Below are positions 14,513-21,947 of a DNA stretch of 37,363 nucleotides, piece after piece (the first letter of the stretch is position 1; each line of letters starts with the position of its first letter). A program made the translations under genes and the position numbers. A model generated the notes under the pieces. It made no database searches. It saw only the letters and a list, made by a program, of their open reading frames with translations, and was not told where the DNA came from. This stretch comes from a virus, in IMG/VR virus record IMGVR_UViG_3300008113_000398, positions 1 to 37,363 of that record. One strand, written 5' to 3'.

Positions 14513-15448
14513 TCATTTGACAAGCCGCAGATGGCCACCCGGCTTTGACCACGTGGCATGATGATGGTCGTTCCAGTCATGCCCAGCGGTCGGCGGGATC
14601 ATCACTTGCACCTTCCGTTTGAACTGGACTTCAAGACGGTTTGCCAAATGAAACGCCTTAGCCTGCCCGGTGAAATTGGCATCATTGTCACCAAATACCG
14701 TAACCTGCTCACACCCCTCCGGCGGAACCCACTTTGACAGCAACGTGCCATTTACGCAGGCCCAGACTGGCATATCAAACATGATCGCAGCAGAGATGGC
14801 CGTTTCAATCCCTTCTGCCACGCCCATGACAGGCTTCACCGGGCCAAGACGAATGGCACACCCATCCGGCAACTTACCCGGCATGACCTTCTTGGCAGGG
14901 GTCACATCCTGCTTTCGACCGTCCTCAGTGATCGCAGTCAGATGCAAGTTAACGGATCGCTCCCCAGTATAGTCCACGATCTTAGCAATCATGAACCAAC
15001 CCTTGCTGCCATAGGATGCCTCACGGATGGCATTAGAAGGCCACAGACACCCCACGCGGTTGCCAAGGTACACCCCTACTGCGCTGTCAAAACTTGGCTG
15101 CCACGAGCCTTCCCAGACGCGCCGCATGGCATTCTTTTGGGCGACCTCCGATGGATCGGGGCCTTTCATCTGGAAGGTGGACGTTTTGCCCAGCATCTCA
15201 TCAATCGCCATGGCCACCTCCTTGAAGCTCTTTCCGGTAATCCGTTGGGCCAGCATGAAGCCGTCACCCCCGCCACAGCCAGAGCAAATAAACCCGCCAT
15301 TGCCGCCTTGATCGTCCCAGCGGAAACGGTCCTTGCCGCCGCACATGGGGCAGGGACCATGCTTGTTGACCAGACGGGCCGGGTCCACGCCAAGGTGGAT
15401 CAGGATTGACCGCCAGTTGCCATGAGCGTTGTCACGGGTGCTGCTCAT
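14513..15448 (-). CDS. Stand-alone DNA primase (zinc ribbon plus Toprim), 311 aa
   Basis: An N-terminal zinc ribbon CPMCGGKDRFRW...FICSGCGGGDGF (C33, C36, C55, C58) matches the P4/T7 gp4-type primase zinc domain. The C-terminal half has a Toprim domain: VAEGIETAISA (E212) and VTVFGDNDANFTG (D254, D256). There is no fused helicase; the separate DEAH helicase gene overlaps its start by 4 nt. It would make RNA primers for phage replication. Length is typical of toprim primases lacking a helicase. Confidence 0.9.
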   Translation of the reverse strand: MSSTRDNAHGNWRSILIHLGVDPARLVNKHGPCPMCGGKDRFRWDDQGGNGGFICSGCGGGDGFMLAQRITGKSFKEVAMAIDEMLGKTSTFQMKGPDPSEVAQKNAMRRVWEGSWQPSFDSAVGVYLGNRVGCLWPSNAIREASYGSKGWFMIAKIVDYTGERSVNLHLTAITEDGRKQDVTPAKKVMPGKLPDGCAIRLGPVKPVMGVAEGIETAISAAIMFDMPVWACVNGTLLSKWVPPEGCEQVTVFGDNDANFTGQAKAFHLANRLEVQFKRKVQVMIPPTAGHDWNDHHHATWSKPGGHLRLVK

Positions 15449-16935
15449 GCCGCCTTCCCCCTAAACTGGCTCTTGGCGCGGCGAATGTTTCTGGACTTAA
15501 TCCAGCTTTGAACGTCAGGAGAAAGATCAGGGGCCGGGATTTTCAGGAGAAAGGATGGCGGAGTGACTTTGAACTTGTCCTTGAAGGCCCAGTAAGCCCA
15601 TCCCGGCTTGTAGCCCCGAAGGTTGGCATGAAGGATCAGGTTTGAATACCAGTGTTGCAGATCGTTTTTCGTATATTGGTTAGCCTTGGATTTTTTATCA
15701 CGGGTTAATTCCTGCAATTCCCCCTCTTCGCATTCAATTTTGGATTTAGGCTGAGGCTGAAAACCGCATGAGGGGCAATTACGGGCCTTCAAGGGTTTTA
15801 CGAAATGGCATTGGGGGCATTCCTTTGGCAGTAATTCCTTTACCTGCTTGGCTTCCCGCTTTGCCGTGCCATCATCCAGCCTTTCGTGATGGATGTCTGT
15901 CACGAAGCCCAACCGCAGTGTCGTGTCGGAGTGGTCCAAGATCAGGCAGTGGTCCTTGCCGGGTGCGGTACGAAGTCCCCGGCCAATCATTTGGACATAC
16001 AGGATTTCAGATTTAGTCGGCCTCGCCAGAATGACACAGCGAACGTCAGCGTCGAAGCCAGTTGTCAGAACGCCCACGTTGCAAATGATCTTCACTTGGC
16101 CAGAGGCAAACTTTTCCAAAATGGCTGCCCGGTCTGCCAAATTGGTGAAAGCATCCATGTAAGCTGCCGGGACGCCGTGTTCTTCAAACCGCTTCTGGAT
16201 ATTCTTGGCATGGACCCGGTTGACAGCGAAACAGACCGTTGGACGCCATTCGGCCCGTTCCAGCCATGTCGAAACAATATCAGCGATCAGCGTTCCCTTG
16301 TTCATCGCCGTGCCAAGGCCAACGGTGTCATAATCGCCACGAACTGTTTTGACAGCCGACAGGTCGGGATGAGACGGGGCATAAACCTTAAAATCTGACA
16401 GGCTACCTTCTTCGATCAGCTTTTGGGTTGTCGTGGCAACAATCAGGTCATCCCACATCCCCTGACTACCCATGCCCTTGGACCATGGGGTTGCCGTAAG
16501 TCCGACGAAGGGGACATTTTTCCAGCGGTCCTCTTTGAACCATTTTTCATACAGACGAAACATCACATGGGCTTCGTCGATAATTACCAAATCAGCCTGC
16601 GGAATATTTCGCCGTGCCAAAGTCTGAACTGAGCAAACCTGAACTGGCTGCGAATAATCCGTCAAATCGTGGATGCCCTGAATTACACCCAGATCGAAAA
16701 TGCCATTAGCCCGGAAGCGTTCAACGGTCTGGTCGATCAGTGACAAAGCCGGGACACAGAACAAAACCTTTTTGCCCTTCTCCCGCGCCATGTTGACGAG
16801 GGCAGCGGCGATGACAGTCTTGCCAGCTCCGGTTGGGGCTTGGACCACCGGGCGCTTTGACCCCCTGCCAAGGGCCTGACGAAGCTGGTTGATGGTTTCT
16901 TGCTGATAGTCTCTGAGAGTTATTGCATCGGTCAT
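15445..16935 (-). CDS. DEAD/DEAH-box superfamily 2 helicase, 496 aa
   Basis: SF2 motifs appear in order: Walker A APTGAGKT (33-40), motif II DEAH (120-123), motif III LTATP (146-150) and motif VI QMIGRGLR (315-322). A C-terminal zinc ribbon follows, CPQCHFVKPLKARNCPSCGF (C373, C376, C387, C390). This Ssl2/UvrB-like form is common in phages and takes part in replication or recombination. It is translationally coupled to primase. The upstream leader at 16936-17108 contains GA-rich repeats that could control expression. Confidence 0.92.
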   Translation of the reverse strand: MTDAITLRDYQQETINQLRQALGRGSKRPVVQAPTGAGKTVIAAALVNMAREKGKKVLFCVPALSLIDQTVERFRANGIFDLGVIQGIHDLTDYSQPVQVCSVQTLARRNIPQADLVIIDEAHVMFRLYEKWFKEDRWKNVPFVGLTATPWSKGMGSQGMWDDLIVATTTQKLIEEGSLSDFKVYAPSHPDLSAVKTVRGDYDTVGLGTAMNKGTLIADIVSTWLERAEWRPTVCFAVNRVHAKNIQKRFEEHGVPAAYMDAFTNLADRAAILEKFASGQVKIICNVGVLTTGFDADVRCVILARPTKSEILYVQMIGRGLRTAPGKDHCLILDHSDTTLRLGFVTDIHHERLDDGTAKREAKQVKELLPKECPQCHFVKPLKARNCPSCGFQPQPKSKIECEEGELQELTRDKKSKANQYTKNDLQHWYSNLILHANLRGYKPGWAYWAFKDKFKVTPPSFLLKIPAPDLSPDVQSWIKSRNIRRAKSQFRGKAA

Positions 16936-17017
16936 GTTGGGTCTTTCTACTCTCTTTATCCTGATAGATTCTACCTATTGGCTAGGTAAGGTTCTAATGA
17001 TGGTTCTATTGACGGTT

Positions 17018-17108
17018 CCCCTATACTCTCAGGGGAGGGGGGCCCTACCCTGAGAGGGGAGGGGGCCCCTACCTTCACATTCACCCCCTATACTCTCAGG
17101 GGAGGGGG
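17018..17108. repeat. G/C-skewed direct and inverted repeats upstream of the helicase gene
   Basis: A 24-bp exact direct repeat occupies 17018-17041 and 17085-17108; each starts CCCCTATACTCTCAGGGG and ends in a G run. Between them lies an inverted partial copy (CCCTGAGAGGGGAGGGGG, 17048-17065), whose CCCTGAGAG can pair with CTCTCAGGG of copy one. The second copy abuts the stop of the HTH gene at 17109. Confidence 0.75.
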
Positions 17109-17429
17109 TCATTTGAACGGGATTAAATCCCCAATATCTTCAACAGCACGATTGCTTTTGACATGGCGATCAATGTGAAGAAGGTATCTGTTCGATGTTT
17201 GCCCGACTTCATTAAAGCGATTTGACCGTGAGATAAGATTAAGAGATTCCAACGCCCGAAGTTTGACGCGGATTGTTTTAATGCACATGGAAGTGTCACG
17301 GGACAAAGTTGCCAAAGATGGCCACGCCTCTTCATCATGATTTGAATAATTGGCCAAAGCGACCAAAACAAACTTTTCCAGCGTTGGGACATTTTGTTCA
17401 AAAGCCCAAGAAACAGCTTGAATCGACAT
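17109..17429 (-). CDS. Winged-helix DNA-binding protein (replication-initiator-like HTH), 106 aa
   Basis: ATG at 17429 with AGGGG upstream is preferred; the frame is open further up but crosses a non-coding hairpin. The protein has the HTH_36/replication-initiator pattern: KFVLVALANYSNHDEEAWPS, LATLSRDTSMCIKTIRVKLRALESLNLISR. This kind of domain binds origin or operator DNA. It stands between the Cro-like gene and the helicase-primase pair, and the repeats directly after it are obvious candidate targets. Confidence 0.75.
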   Translation of the reverse strand: MSIQAVSWAFEQNVPTLEKFVLVALANYSNHDEEAWPSLATLSRDTSMCIKTIRVKLRALESLNLISRSNRFNEVGQTSNRYLLHIDRHVKSNRAVEDIGDLIPFK

Positions 17430-17534
17430 AACGCACCCCTGTGGGTTTGGGGGTGACTTGCAAATTAGACAAAAAGCGGATATTTTCCGGTTTAAGCCCA
17501 ACGTGCGCGACACCCGCATGGTTGGTTTCAGAAG

Positions 17535-17559
17535 CCCCGTCAGTTTGCCGCTGGCGGGG
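17535..17559. terminator. Hairpin between two HTH genes
   Basis: CCCCGTCAG pairs with CTGGCGGGG (one G-T) around TTTGCCG. On the minus strand it lies 25 nt after the 57-aa gene stop. The T tract is poor, so attenuation or mRNA protection is as likely as termination. The rest of 17430-17583 shows no gene. Confidence 0.45.
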
Positions 17560-17583
17560 TTTCGCTCATTCAGAGATACTAGC

Positions 17584-17757
17584 TCACTTCTTTTTTTGCA
17601 GCAACTCCAAAGCAATGAAGGCCATTTTAGGGGGTTGGGTGTCCCCAGCGATCCAGCGATAAACCGTCCGTTCTGTCACGCCCAGATAATCTGCAATTTG
17701 CAGCCGGGACATTCCTAATTTGGCAATTAGCCGTGCCATTTTCTCCGAATTATCCAT
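17584..17757 (-). CDS. Cro/CI-type helix-turn-helix protein, 57 aa
   Basis: The minus strand reads MDNSEKMARLIAKLGMSRLQ..., continuing to QKKK and TGA. The HTH is clear: LGMSRLQIADYLGVTERTVYRW, followed by GDTQPPKMAFIALELL, the usual end of small XRE/phage Cro-like proteins. The start at 17757 is preceded by a weak AGGGGAATAAG site. It could repress an early promoter or act as antirepressor. The gene is easily missed because of its size. Confidence 0.82.
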   Translation of the reverse strand: MDNSEKMARLIAKLGMSRLQIADYLGVTERTVYRWIAGDTQPPKMAFIALELLQKKK

Positions 17758-17769
17758 CTTATTCCCCTG

Positions 17770-18003
17770 TCAGTCTGTCATTTTTGAAGCCTTAATTACG
17801 GCCTCACGGTTATTTTTCAGCCATTTAAGGGTCGCTAAAATAGCTTCCCAATATGGAATTCGCCTTTCTGCTTCATCCAAGACTTCTTGCGGCCTATCCC
17901 CTTGATCTACATACCTTTTTGTCAGCGCCGCAAATGCCTTATTATTTCGGATGGCATCTTCAACGTGCTTTATTTGTTGATCCAAGCTGATTTTATCTGC
18001 CAT
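17770..18003 (-). CDS. Hypothetical helical protein, 77 aa
   Basis: ATG at 18003 lies inside the end of the methyltransferase gene (11-nt overlap). The product is almost all charged helix: LDQQIKHVEDAIRNNKAFAAL, DEAERRIPYWEAILATLKWL. Small coiled phage proteins of this form are common and uncharacterised. It sits in the leftward early operon between methyltransferase and Cro-like gene. No enzymatic motif. Confidence 0.65.
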   Translation of the reverse strand: MADKISLDQQIKHVEDAIRNNKAFAALTKRYVDQGDRPQEVLDEAERRIPYWEAILATLKWLKNNREAVIKASKMTD

Positions 18004-18520
18004 GAAATACAGTCCCTTCCAGCGGGATTGTGTCTTTGAACAAATACCAACAACAATTATCCTTTCCAGCCATATCGCTGTCAGCAATCCACTTCACCCT
18101 GCCAACTGAAACTATAGTCCAACAGTACAAAAGATGATTGGCAGCCTGCTTGGTGTGCATCCAGTCAGCGTCGAAGAGCAACCAAGTGGGAGCTATAGCT
18201 GAGCAGCGTTCTATAATCTGGTGCAGCGGGGTCCGGTCCCACGGCGGGTTAGTGATGATGTACTTGGCCCCGTTCAGATCATCTTTGGTGATCCATGAGG
18301 CATCGTGACGCCGGATGCTGTCATGGCGGGGTTCAACGTCAAAAGCTGACACGCAGCGCAGCCCAGCGGCCTCCAAATGACGGACAAGATCACCCGCGCC
18401 AGCACAAGGCTCACAGAAGCTAGACCCCGGCAAAAGATGCGGAAGCAATGGCTTCACTGCTTCCATTGGCGTGGGGTAGAAGTCCAACTTCTCCCTGTCA
18501 AAGTCAGACCGCTTCCCCAT
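17993..18520 (-). CDS. Class I SAM-dependent N6-adenine methyltransferase-like protein, 175 aa
   Basis: Contains FYPTP (14-18), SAM-binding motif I FCEPCAGAGDL (35-45), an acidic strand end FDVEP for ribose binding, and the catalytic motif IV NPPW (91-94), as in phage and restriction N6-adenine methyltransferases. It is short: no separate target-recognition domain is seen, as in other small phage methyltransferases. Start has GGGGAG upstream. Possible roles are protecting phage DNA from restriction or altering methylation-dependent host gene control. Target sequence cannot be read from the protein. Confidence 0.82.
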   Translation of the reverse strand: MGKRSDFDREKLDFYPTPMEAVKPLLPHLLPGSSFCEPCAGAGDLVRHLEAAGLRCVSAFDVEPRHDSIRRHDASWITKDDLNGAKYIITNPPWDRTPLHQIIERCSAIAPTWLLFDADWMHTKQAANHLLYCWTIVSVGRVKWIADSDMAGKDNCCWYLFKDTIPLEGTVFHGR

Positions 18521-18857
18521 CTTTCTTCTCCCCTAGTGCAGCGCGAGCTTGCATAATGGACTTCCAACAACACCACGCATCGTAAGCATCGTTTGGCCCA
18601 TACCAATCCAGCGCTTCACACGGCTCTTGCGTCCAATGCGGATGATGTGTGCCAATAAGCTGAACTAAATGGTTGCCACCTACCATCACTGTCTCCAGCG
18701 CCGCTTCCAGCGTCTCAATCCGGTCGGCGGCTTCAATGCGCTGCAAAGCAAATCGCTCAATGATGGCTTGAAGGTTTGACACTAAGAACGGACCTTCTAA
18801 TTGATGCGCCTCTAAGTAGATTGTCTGACGCAGCCGCTTCACAAGATCGTCGGTCAC
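18504..18857 (-). CDS. Phage accessory protein, 117 aa
   Basis: Starts at a GTG (18857) overlapping the upstream stop and ends inside the methyltransferase start region. N-terminal DDLVKRLRQ and a following RIEAADRIETLEAALE helix are typical of small accessory proteins in many phages. The second half is Trp/His-rich (GTHHPHWTQEPCEALDWYGPNDAYDAWCCW). Function unknown. Part of the run of overlapping genes 19216-17770. Confidence 0.7.
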   Translation of the reverse strand: MTDDLVKRLRQTIYLEAHQLEGPFLVSNLQAIIERFALQRIEAADRIETLEAALETVMVGGNHLVQLIGTHHPHWTQEPCEALDWYGPNDAYDAWCCWKSIMQARAALGEKKDGEAV

Positions 18858-19216
18858 AGCCCTTCTCCCTCTTCAAAATCTAGATCAAGTTTGATGCAAG
18901 CGACACGGTTACGATGTGAGATGTTGTCAGCTTCTTCTTTTGTACGCCAGCCGCCGTGAATGACTTCGTTGTCATACACATTCAGCCACACCGTCCGCTT
19001 GTGGCGCGGCTTTACTTCGACAAGATCATCAACCGTGTTGACCATGCAGGATGTGGTCGTGAAATGCGTTTTGCCTTCTTCCGTCCATTTCATGCCGTGC
19101 CAAGTGCCATCTTGGAAGATAGCGCCGTGAACGGGGAATAGACCGCCAGCGTCAGTCGCGTATATGCGAACCTCTTGGCCTCCGCGTGTGCAGTAGGTTT
19201 TATCTTTGCTGATCAT
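18854..19216 (-). CDS. Phage accessory protein with beta-rich N-terminal module, 120 aa
   Basis: ATG at 19216 has TAGGAG upstream. The N-terminus (YCTRGGQEVRIYATDAGG then FPVHGAIFQDGTW) is a widespread phage module that usually starts small accessory proteins. The C-terminal half (TVWLNVYDNEVIHGGWRTKEEADN) resembles modules found in other phage accessory proteins. Function unknown. It is the first gene after the non-coding pentamer array, whose end is 24 nt upstream of this start. Confidence 0.72.
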   Translation of the reverse strand: MISKDKTYCTRGGQEVRIYATDAGGLFPVHGAIFQDGTWHGMKWTEEGKTHFTTTSCMVNTVDDLVEVKPRHKRTVWLNVYDNEVIHGGWRTKEEADNISHRNRVACIKLDLDFEEGEGL

Positions 19217-19239
19217 ATCATGCTCCTATTGTGTATTGA

Positions 19240-20002
19240 TTGCCTGCCTTACCTTGGCTCACCGCGCCATACGATACCTAGCCGCCCCCGACCTTGCCTG
19301 CCGGACCCTGACGAACTAGACCACTCCCCGCCAGACCTCACATTGCCATGCCTGCCACGCCATACCCGACAATACCGGAACCGAACCTACCGTACCCGAC
19401 CATGCCTGCCGCACCCTACCTATCCTTCCCGACCGTGACAGACCACGCCTGCCAAACCTTTCCCAACCGTCCGAGCCTTGCATAGCCACGCCTGCCGTAC
19501 CAATCCAAACCGGGACGCACCCGACCCCCCATACCTCACCTCGCCTGCCAAACCGCCCATACCTCACCCGTCCGCGCCGTCCTTGCCTGACCCAACCTGC
19601 CATACCAATCCCTACCAGCCCTCACCTGACCTTGACTTGCCTGCCTTAACTGACCAGAACTTGCCATGGCCTAACAAGCCTAACCATACCTGCCCTGCCT
19701 TAACGAAACCTACTCAGCCCCAGCCAACCATACCTGCCTTAACACACCTCACCTCCCAGACCCGACCTAACCGCACCACACCTGCCGTAACAAACCAATC
19801 CGCAACCTTCCCGAACGTGCCTAGCCTGACCTGCCGCGCAGAACCGCACCCCACCAGACCCAATCAAACCCTGCCGTGCCTGAACGCACCTGCCTTGACA
19901 CAACGCGCCAGAACGAACCGTGACAGACCTCGCCTCACCTGCCCTGCCCCGACAAATTCCACCGTAGCTCACCGCGCCTTGCCTGCCGCGCCTAACCGGG
20001 CC
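19240..20002. repeat. Non-coding array of degenerate pentamers punctuated by 16 TGCC tetramers
   Basis: On the plus strand the segment parses into pentamers of the form NNRCC (for example TTACC, TCACC, GCGCC, ATACC), about two thirds exact in units I parsed. On the leftward mRNA strand this is GGYNN. The pentamer register is reset by an extra TGCC, making CCTGCC at 19243, 19297, 19351, 19405, 19448, 19491, 19544, 19596, 19640, 19689, 19733, 19781, 19830, 19889, 19938 and 19982. The intervals are 54, 54, 54, 43, 43, 53, 52, 44, 49, 44, 48, 49, 59, 49 and 44 nt; ten of fifteen equal 5n+4. The N positions vary freely. The array begins 10 nt after the stop of the 150-aa gene and ends 24 nt before the next start, so it fills the intergenic gap of the operon. 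It does not encode protein: a period of 5 is not a codon repeat. Confidence 0.9.
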
Positions 20003-20011
20003 AAGAGGAGG

Positions 20012-20464
20012 TTAGATCACCTCGTCAATCGCAGCGACCAGATTGGCAAACTCTTCATAGGCCGCATAACGCTGCTTCCAAATCCTGATCTCACGCTTGG
20101 CGCGGTCCAAGATTTCTTCACGCATATCCACATTGGTCATTGCCACTTCAATCGGTACATACTGTGGCTCTTCCAATGTCACATGAACAAACGCACGGGT
20201 TTCAGTATCAACTGGTGCGTCTGCATACTCAGCGACAACGATAGAACCCATCAACTTACGCGCTTGCCACAAACGATAGTTGTCAGCTGCTTTGTCATCC
20301 TGCCATTCAAAGCATGGATGCAATGGTGAACGTGGATTAGCTGCATCATCAACAACTGCGCGGGGAGTCAGCTCACCATTTGCAATGCGGATTGTATGCA
20401 AACGCTCCGCAGCAATCTGTGCGCCAACAGGAAAGCGTGAGTCTCGTCGCCATTCATAAATCAT
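20012..20464 (-). CDS. Conserved phage protein of unknown function, 150 aa
   Basis: ATG at 20464 (MIYEW) is preferred because GGGG lies 5-8 nt upstream; ATG at 20470 is an alternative. The protein begins YEWRRDSRFPVGAQIAAERL, then LTPRAVVDDAANPRSPLHPCFEW and DDKAADNYRLWQARKLMGSI, and ends in charged helix. Proteins with this plan occur in many tailed phages next to homologues of the upstream 210-aa protein. No enzymatic motif is known to me. It directly precedes the pentamer array in the transcript. Confidence 0.78.
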   Translation of the reverse strand: MIYEWRRDSRFPVGAQIAAERLHTIRIANGELTPRAVVDDAANPRSPLHPCFEWQDDKAADNYRLWQARKLMGSIVVAEYADAPVDTETRAFVHVTLEEPQYVPIEVAMTNVDMREEILDRAKREIRIWKQRYAAYEEFANLVAAIDEVI

Positions 20465-20482
20465 GTTCATCCCCATGAGTGT

Positions 20483-20506
20483 GGGGCGACACCGAAGCAT
20501 CGCCCC
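20483..20506 (-). promoter_or_regulatory. UUCG-capped intercistronic hairpin
   Basis: On the minus strand GGGGCGATGC closes on GTGTCGCCCC around TTCG: ten pairs (two G-U) capped by the very stable C(UUCG)G tetraloop. It starts 8 nt after the 210-aa stop and ends 19 nt before the 150-aa start. No T tract follows, so it is more likely an mRNA stabiliser or translational control element than a terminator. Confidence 0.65.
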
Positions 20507-20513
20507 GTTGTTA

Positions 20514-21146
20514 TTACGCTGCCTTCTGGCGGCTATTACGAATGTCAGTGATGCGCTTCATCTCTTCTGCGCTGGCAACATGGAAGCGACCATATTGGCC
20601 GTCTTTCTCAGGACGCCATTCACCAACACCAACTGCGAAGCCCGCAGTCTGCATGAGGTTCAGGATTTGCTCAGCGGACATAACATTCGCATTGTATTTG
20701 ACAGCAATCGTTGTGAACCAATTACGGAACTCACCACGATAACGAATGTCAGCTGTACCCATGGCAATGCGAACCATGTCCTCACGCATTGTCGGTTCAT
20801 CACCTTCAATCACTGCGTATTCACCATCAACGTGAAACGCCTGTCTTGCAGCGACTTTCGTCATGCTGCCGATAGACGTACAAGCCGTGACAGCCGCAGC
20901 CTTAAAGCCGATGATTGGAAAACCATACGTGCCATCTTCCAGCACATACAATGACTCCTTGAAGTCACGTTCCGGGTCTTTGGCTTCTTTGCCAGCTGTA
21001 GCTTTCTTCATTTGTTTATCAAGCATTTGCTTCTTCGCTTTTTCTGACCAGCGGTGAACAATGAGTGGTGTATCGCCCACCAATGTCACATGAACAGTTT
21101 CGATCTTCAGCGGTGGTAGTGTCACCGTAGATGTAGAAGCAGCCAT
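20514..21146 (-). CDS. Conserved phage protein of unknown function, 210 aa
   Basis: Conserved features: VTLVGDTPLIVHRWSEKAKK, QMKKATAGKEAKDPERDF, YGFPIIGFKAAAV, MREDMVRIAMGTADIRYRGEF and GVGEWRPEKDGQYGRFHV. These recur in many tailed-phage early regions from memory, always without assigned function. The alternating strands, a basic helix and a glycine-rich GVGEW loop are compatible with nucleic-acid binding, possibly an RRM/RAMP-like fold, but that is only inference. Start 21146 has AGGGGAA upstream. Its gene, the 150-aa gene and the pentamer array are consecutive in one transcript. Confidence 0.82.
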   Translation of the reverse strand: MAASTSTVTLPPLKIETVHVTLVGDTPLIVHRWSEKAKKQMLDKQMKKATAGKEAKDPERDFKESLYVLEDGTYGFPIIGFKAAAVTACTSIGSMTKVAARQAFHVDGEYAVIEGDEPTMREDMVRIAMGTADIRYRGEFRNWFTTIAVKYNANVMSAEQILNLMQTAGFAVGVGEWRPEKDGQYGRFHVASAEEMKRITDIRNSRQKAA

Positions 21147-21199
21147 TTGTATTTCCCCTATGCTTCATTTTCCAGATACCGTCTGGTGCGGATCGCTGA

Positions 21200-21592
21200 C
21201 TATTCAGCCGATTCTAGTAATTCTTTCAGTCGTTGCTTGTCATCTTGGCTTATTCTGTATCCAAAGCCGTTATAATGAACAATAGACACACCGTAACGAC
21301 TGAGCTTCCGTCTTGTATGGGATACTGCAACCCTTGCACGACCGTAACTATGTGGCAAAACTTCACTGCGGATTTGATGACCGTATTCAATCATCAGTTG
21401 GTCGATACGTTTAGTTGGCAGCTCACCATTGTTTTTATACAGAGCGTTGATGATCGTTGCTTGCTGCGGCGACAGACCAAAGCGTCCCAAGAAAGGATTG
21501 TCAGGAGGCATGAGGATTTCCCTCATTTGCCTAATCTCTTCTTCAAGATGATCTATGCGCTCTCGTAACGATCTAACCTGACTCGTTTCCAT
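21200..21592 (-). CDS. Coiled-coil winged-helix DNA-binding protein, 130 aa
   Basis: Residues 1-30 form a coiled coil (RSLRERIDHLEEEIRQMREIL). Residues 38-125 look like an OmpR/PhoB-type winged helix: LSPQQATIINALYKNNGELP, VAVSHTRRKLSRYGVSI and a closing YNGFGYRIS. No receiver domain is present, so it would act as a constitutive phage transcription factor. GGGGAA precedes the start; the start overlaps the RusA gene end by 20 nt. Confidence 0.75.
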   Translation of the reverse strand: METSQVRSLRERIDHLEEEIRQMREILMPPDNPFLGRFGLSPQQATIINALYKNNGELPTKRIDQLMIEYGHQIRSEVLPHSYGRARVAVSHTRRKLSRYGVSIVHYNGFGYRISQDDKQRLKELLESAE

Positions 21593-21947
21593 CTGTATTC
21601 CCCAGAGATTCTATAATGACCTCACATTCTGGCCCTTTATCTATCCAGCGGGCTTCTATCCACTCACATAAGCAGTCATCTTCCACGATATTCTGGCTAA
21701 CCAGTATGTCACTGATCGCTTTTTCTAAGTTGCCAAGATCACGCTTTCTTTTGTCGGGACGCACAGCCAATATTGTCAGCTTGTATGGTCCTTTGACTGA
21801 CTTACCCTTGGCTTGGCCAGCGATCTGCCACATGGCAAGCCGCCGCCAATCAGTGTACTTCTGGCTACGATAGACGCCCCCTCCCTTACTCGCCCTCCAA
21901 AGGCGGTTTACTGACGGGGGGAAGGGCAGCACAATCCTGATTGTCAT
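21573..21947 (-). CDS. rusA: RusA-family Holliday junction resolvase, 124 aa
   Basis: Matches RusA in length and motifs: LPFPPSVNRLWR near the N-terminus, then KRKRDLGNLEKAISDIL (D70, N73, D80) and NIVEDDCLCE (D90/D91), the acidic residues that bind magnesium. RusA dimers cut four-way junctions symmetrically, resolving recombination or replication intermediates before packaging. It overlaps both neighbours, so it belongs to the leftward early operon. It would complement ERF and YqaJ from the rightward operon. Confidence 0.92.
   Translation of the reverse strand: MTIRIVLPFPPSVNRLWRASKGGGVYRSQKYTDWRRLAMWQIAGQAKGKSVKGPYKLTILAVRPDKRKRDLGNLEKAISDILVSQNIVEDDCLCEWIEARWIDKGPECEVIIESLGNTDGNESG

Noticed and set aside
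17430-17615. N-terminal extension of the 106-aa winged-helix protein
   Set aside because: The extension lacks HTH-family similarity, crosses a hairpin and overlaps the Cro-like gene end.
19316-19972. Gly/Arg-rich minus-strand open frames inside the array
   Set aside because: They are translations of GGYNN repeats; the register resets with each tetramer, so no frame is conserved.
19240-20002. CRISPR array reading of the CCTGCC spacing
   Set aside because: The recurring element is only 6 nt, spacers themselves follow a pentamer rule, and no cas genes are near.
19478-20329. Long plus-strand open frame across the pentamer array
   Set aside because: It is low-complexity Pro/Thr-rich from a C-rich repeat of period 5, has no ribosome site, and continues antisense through a real gene.
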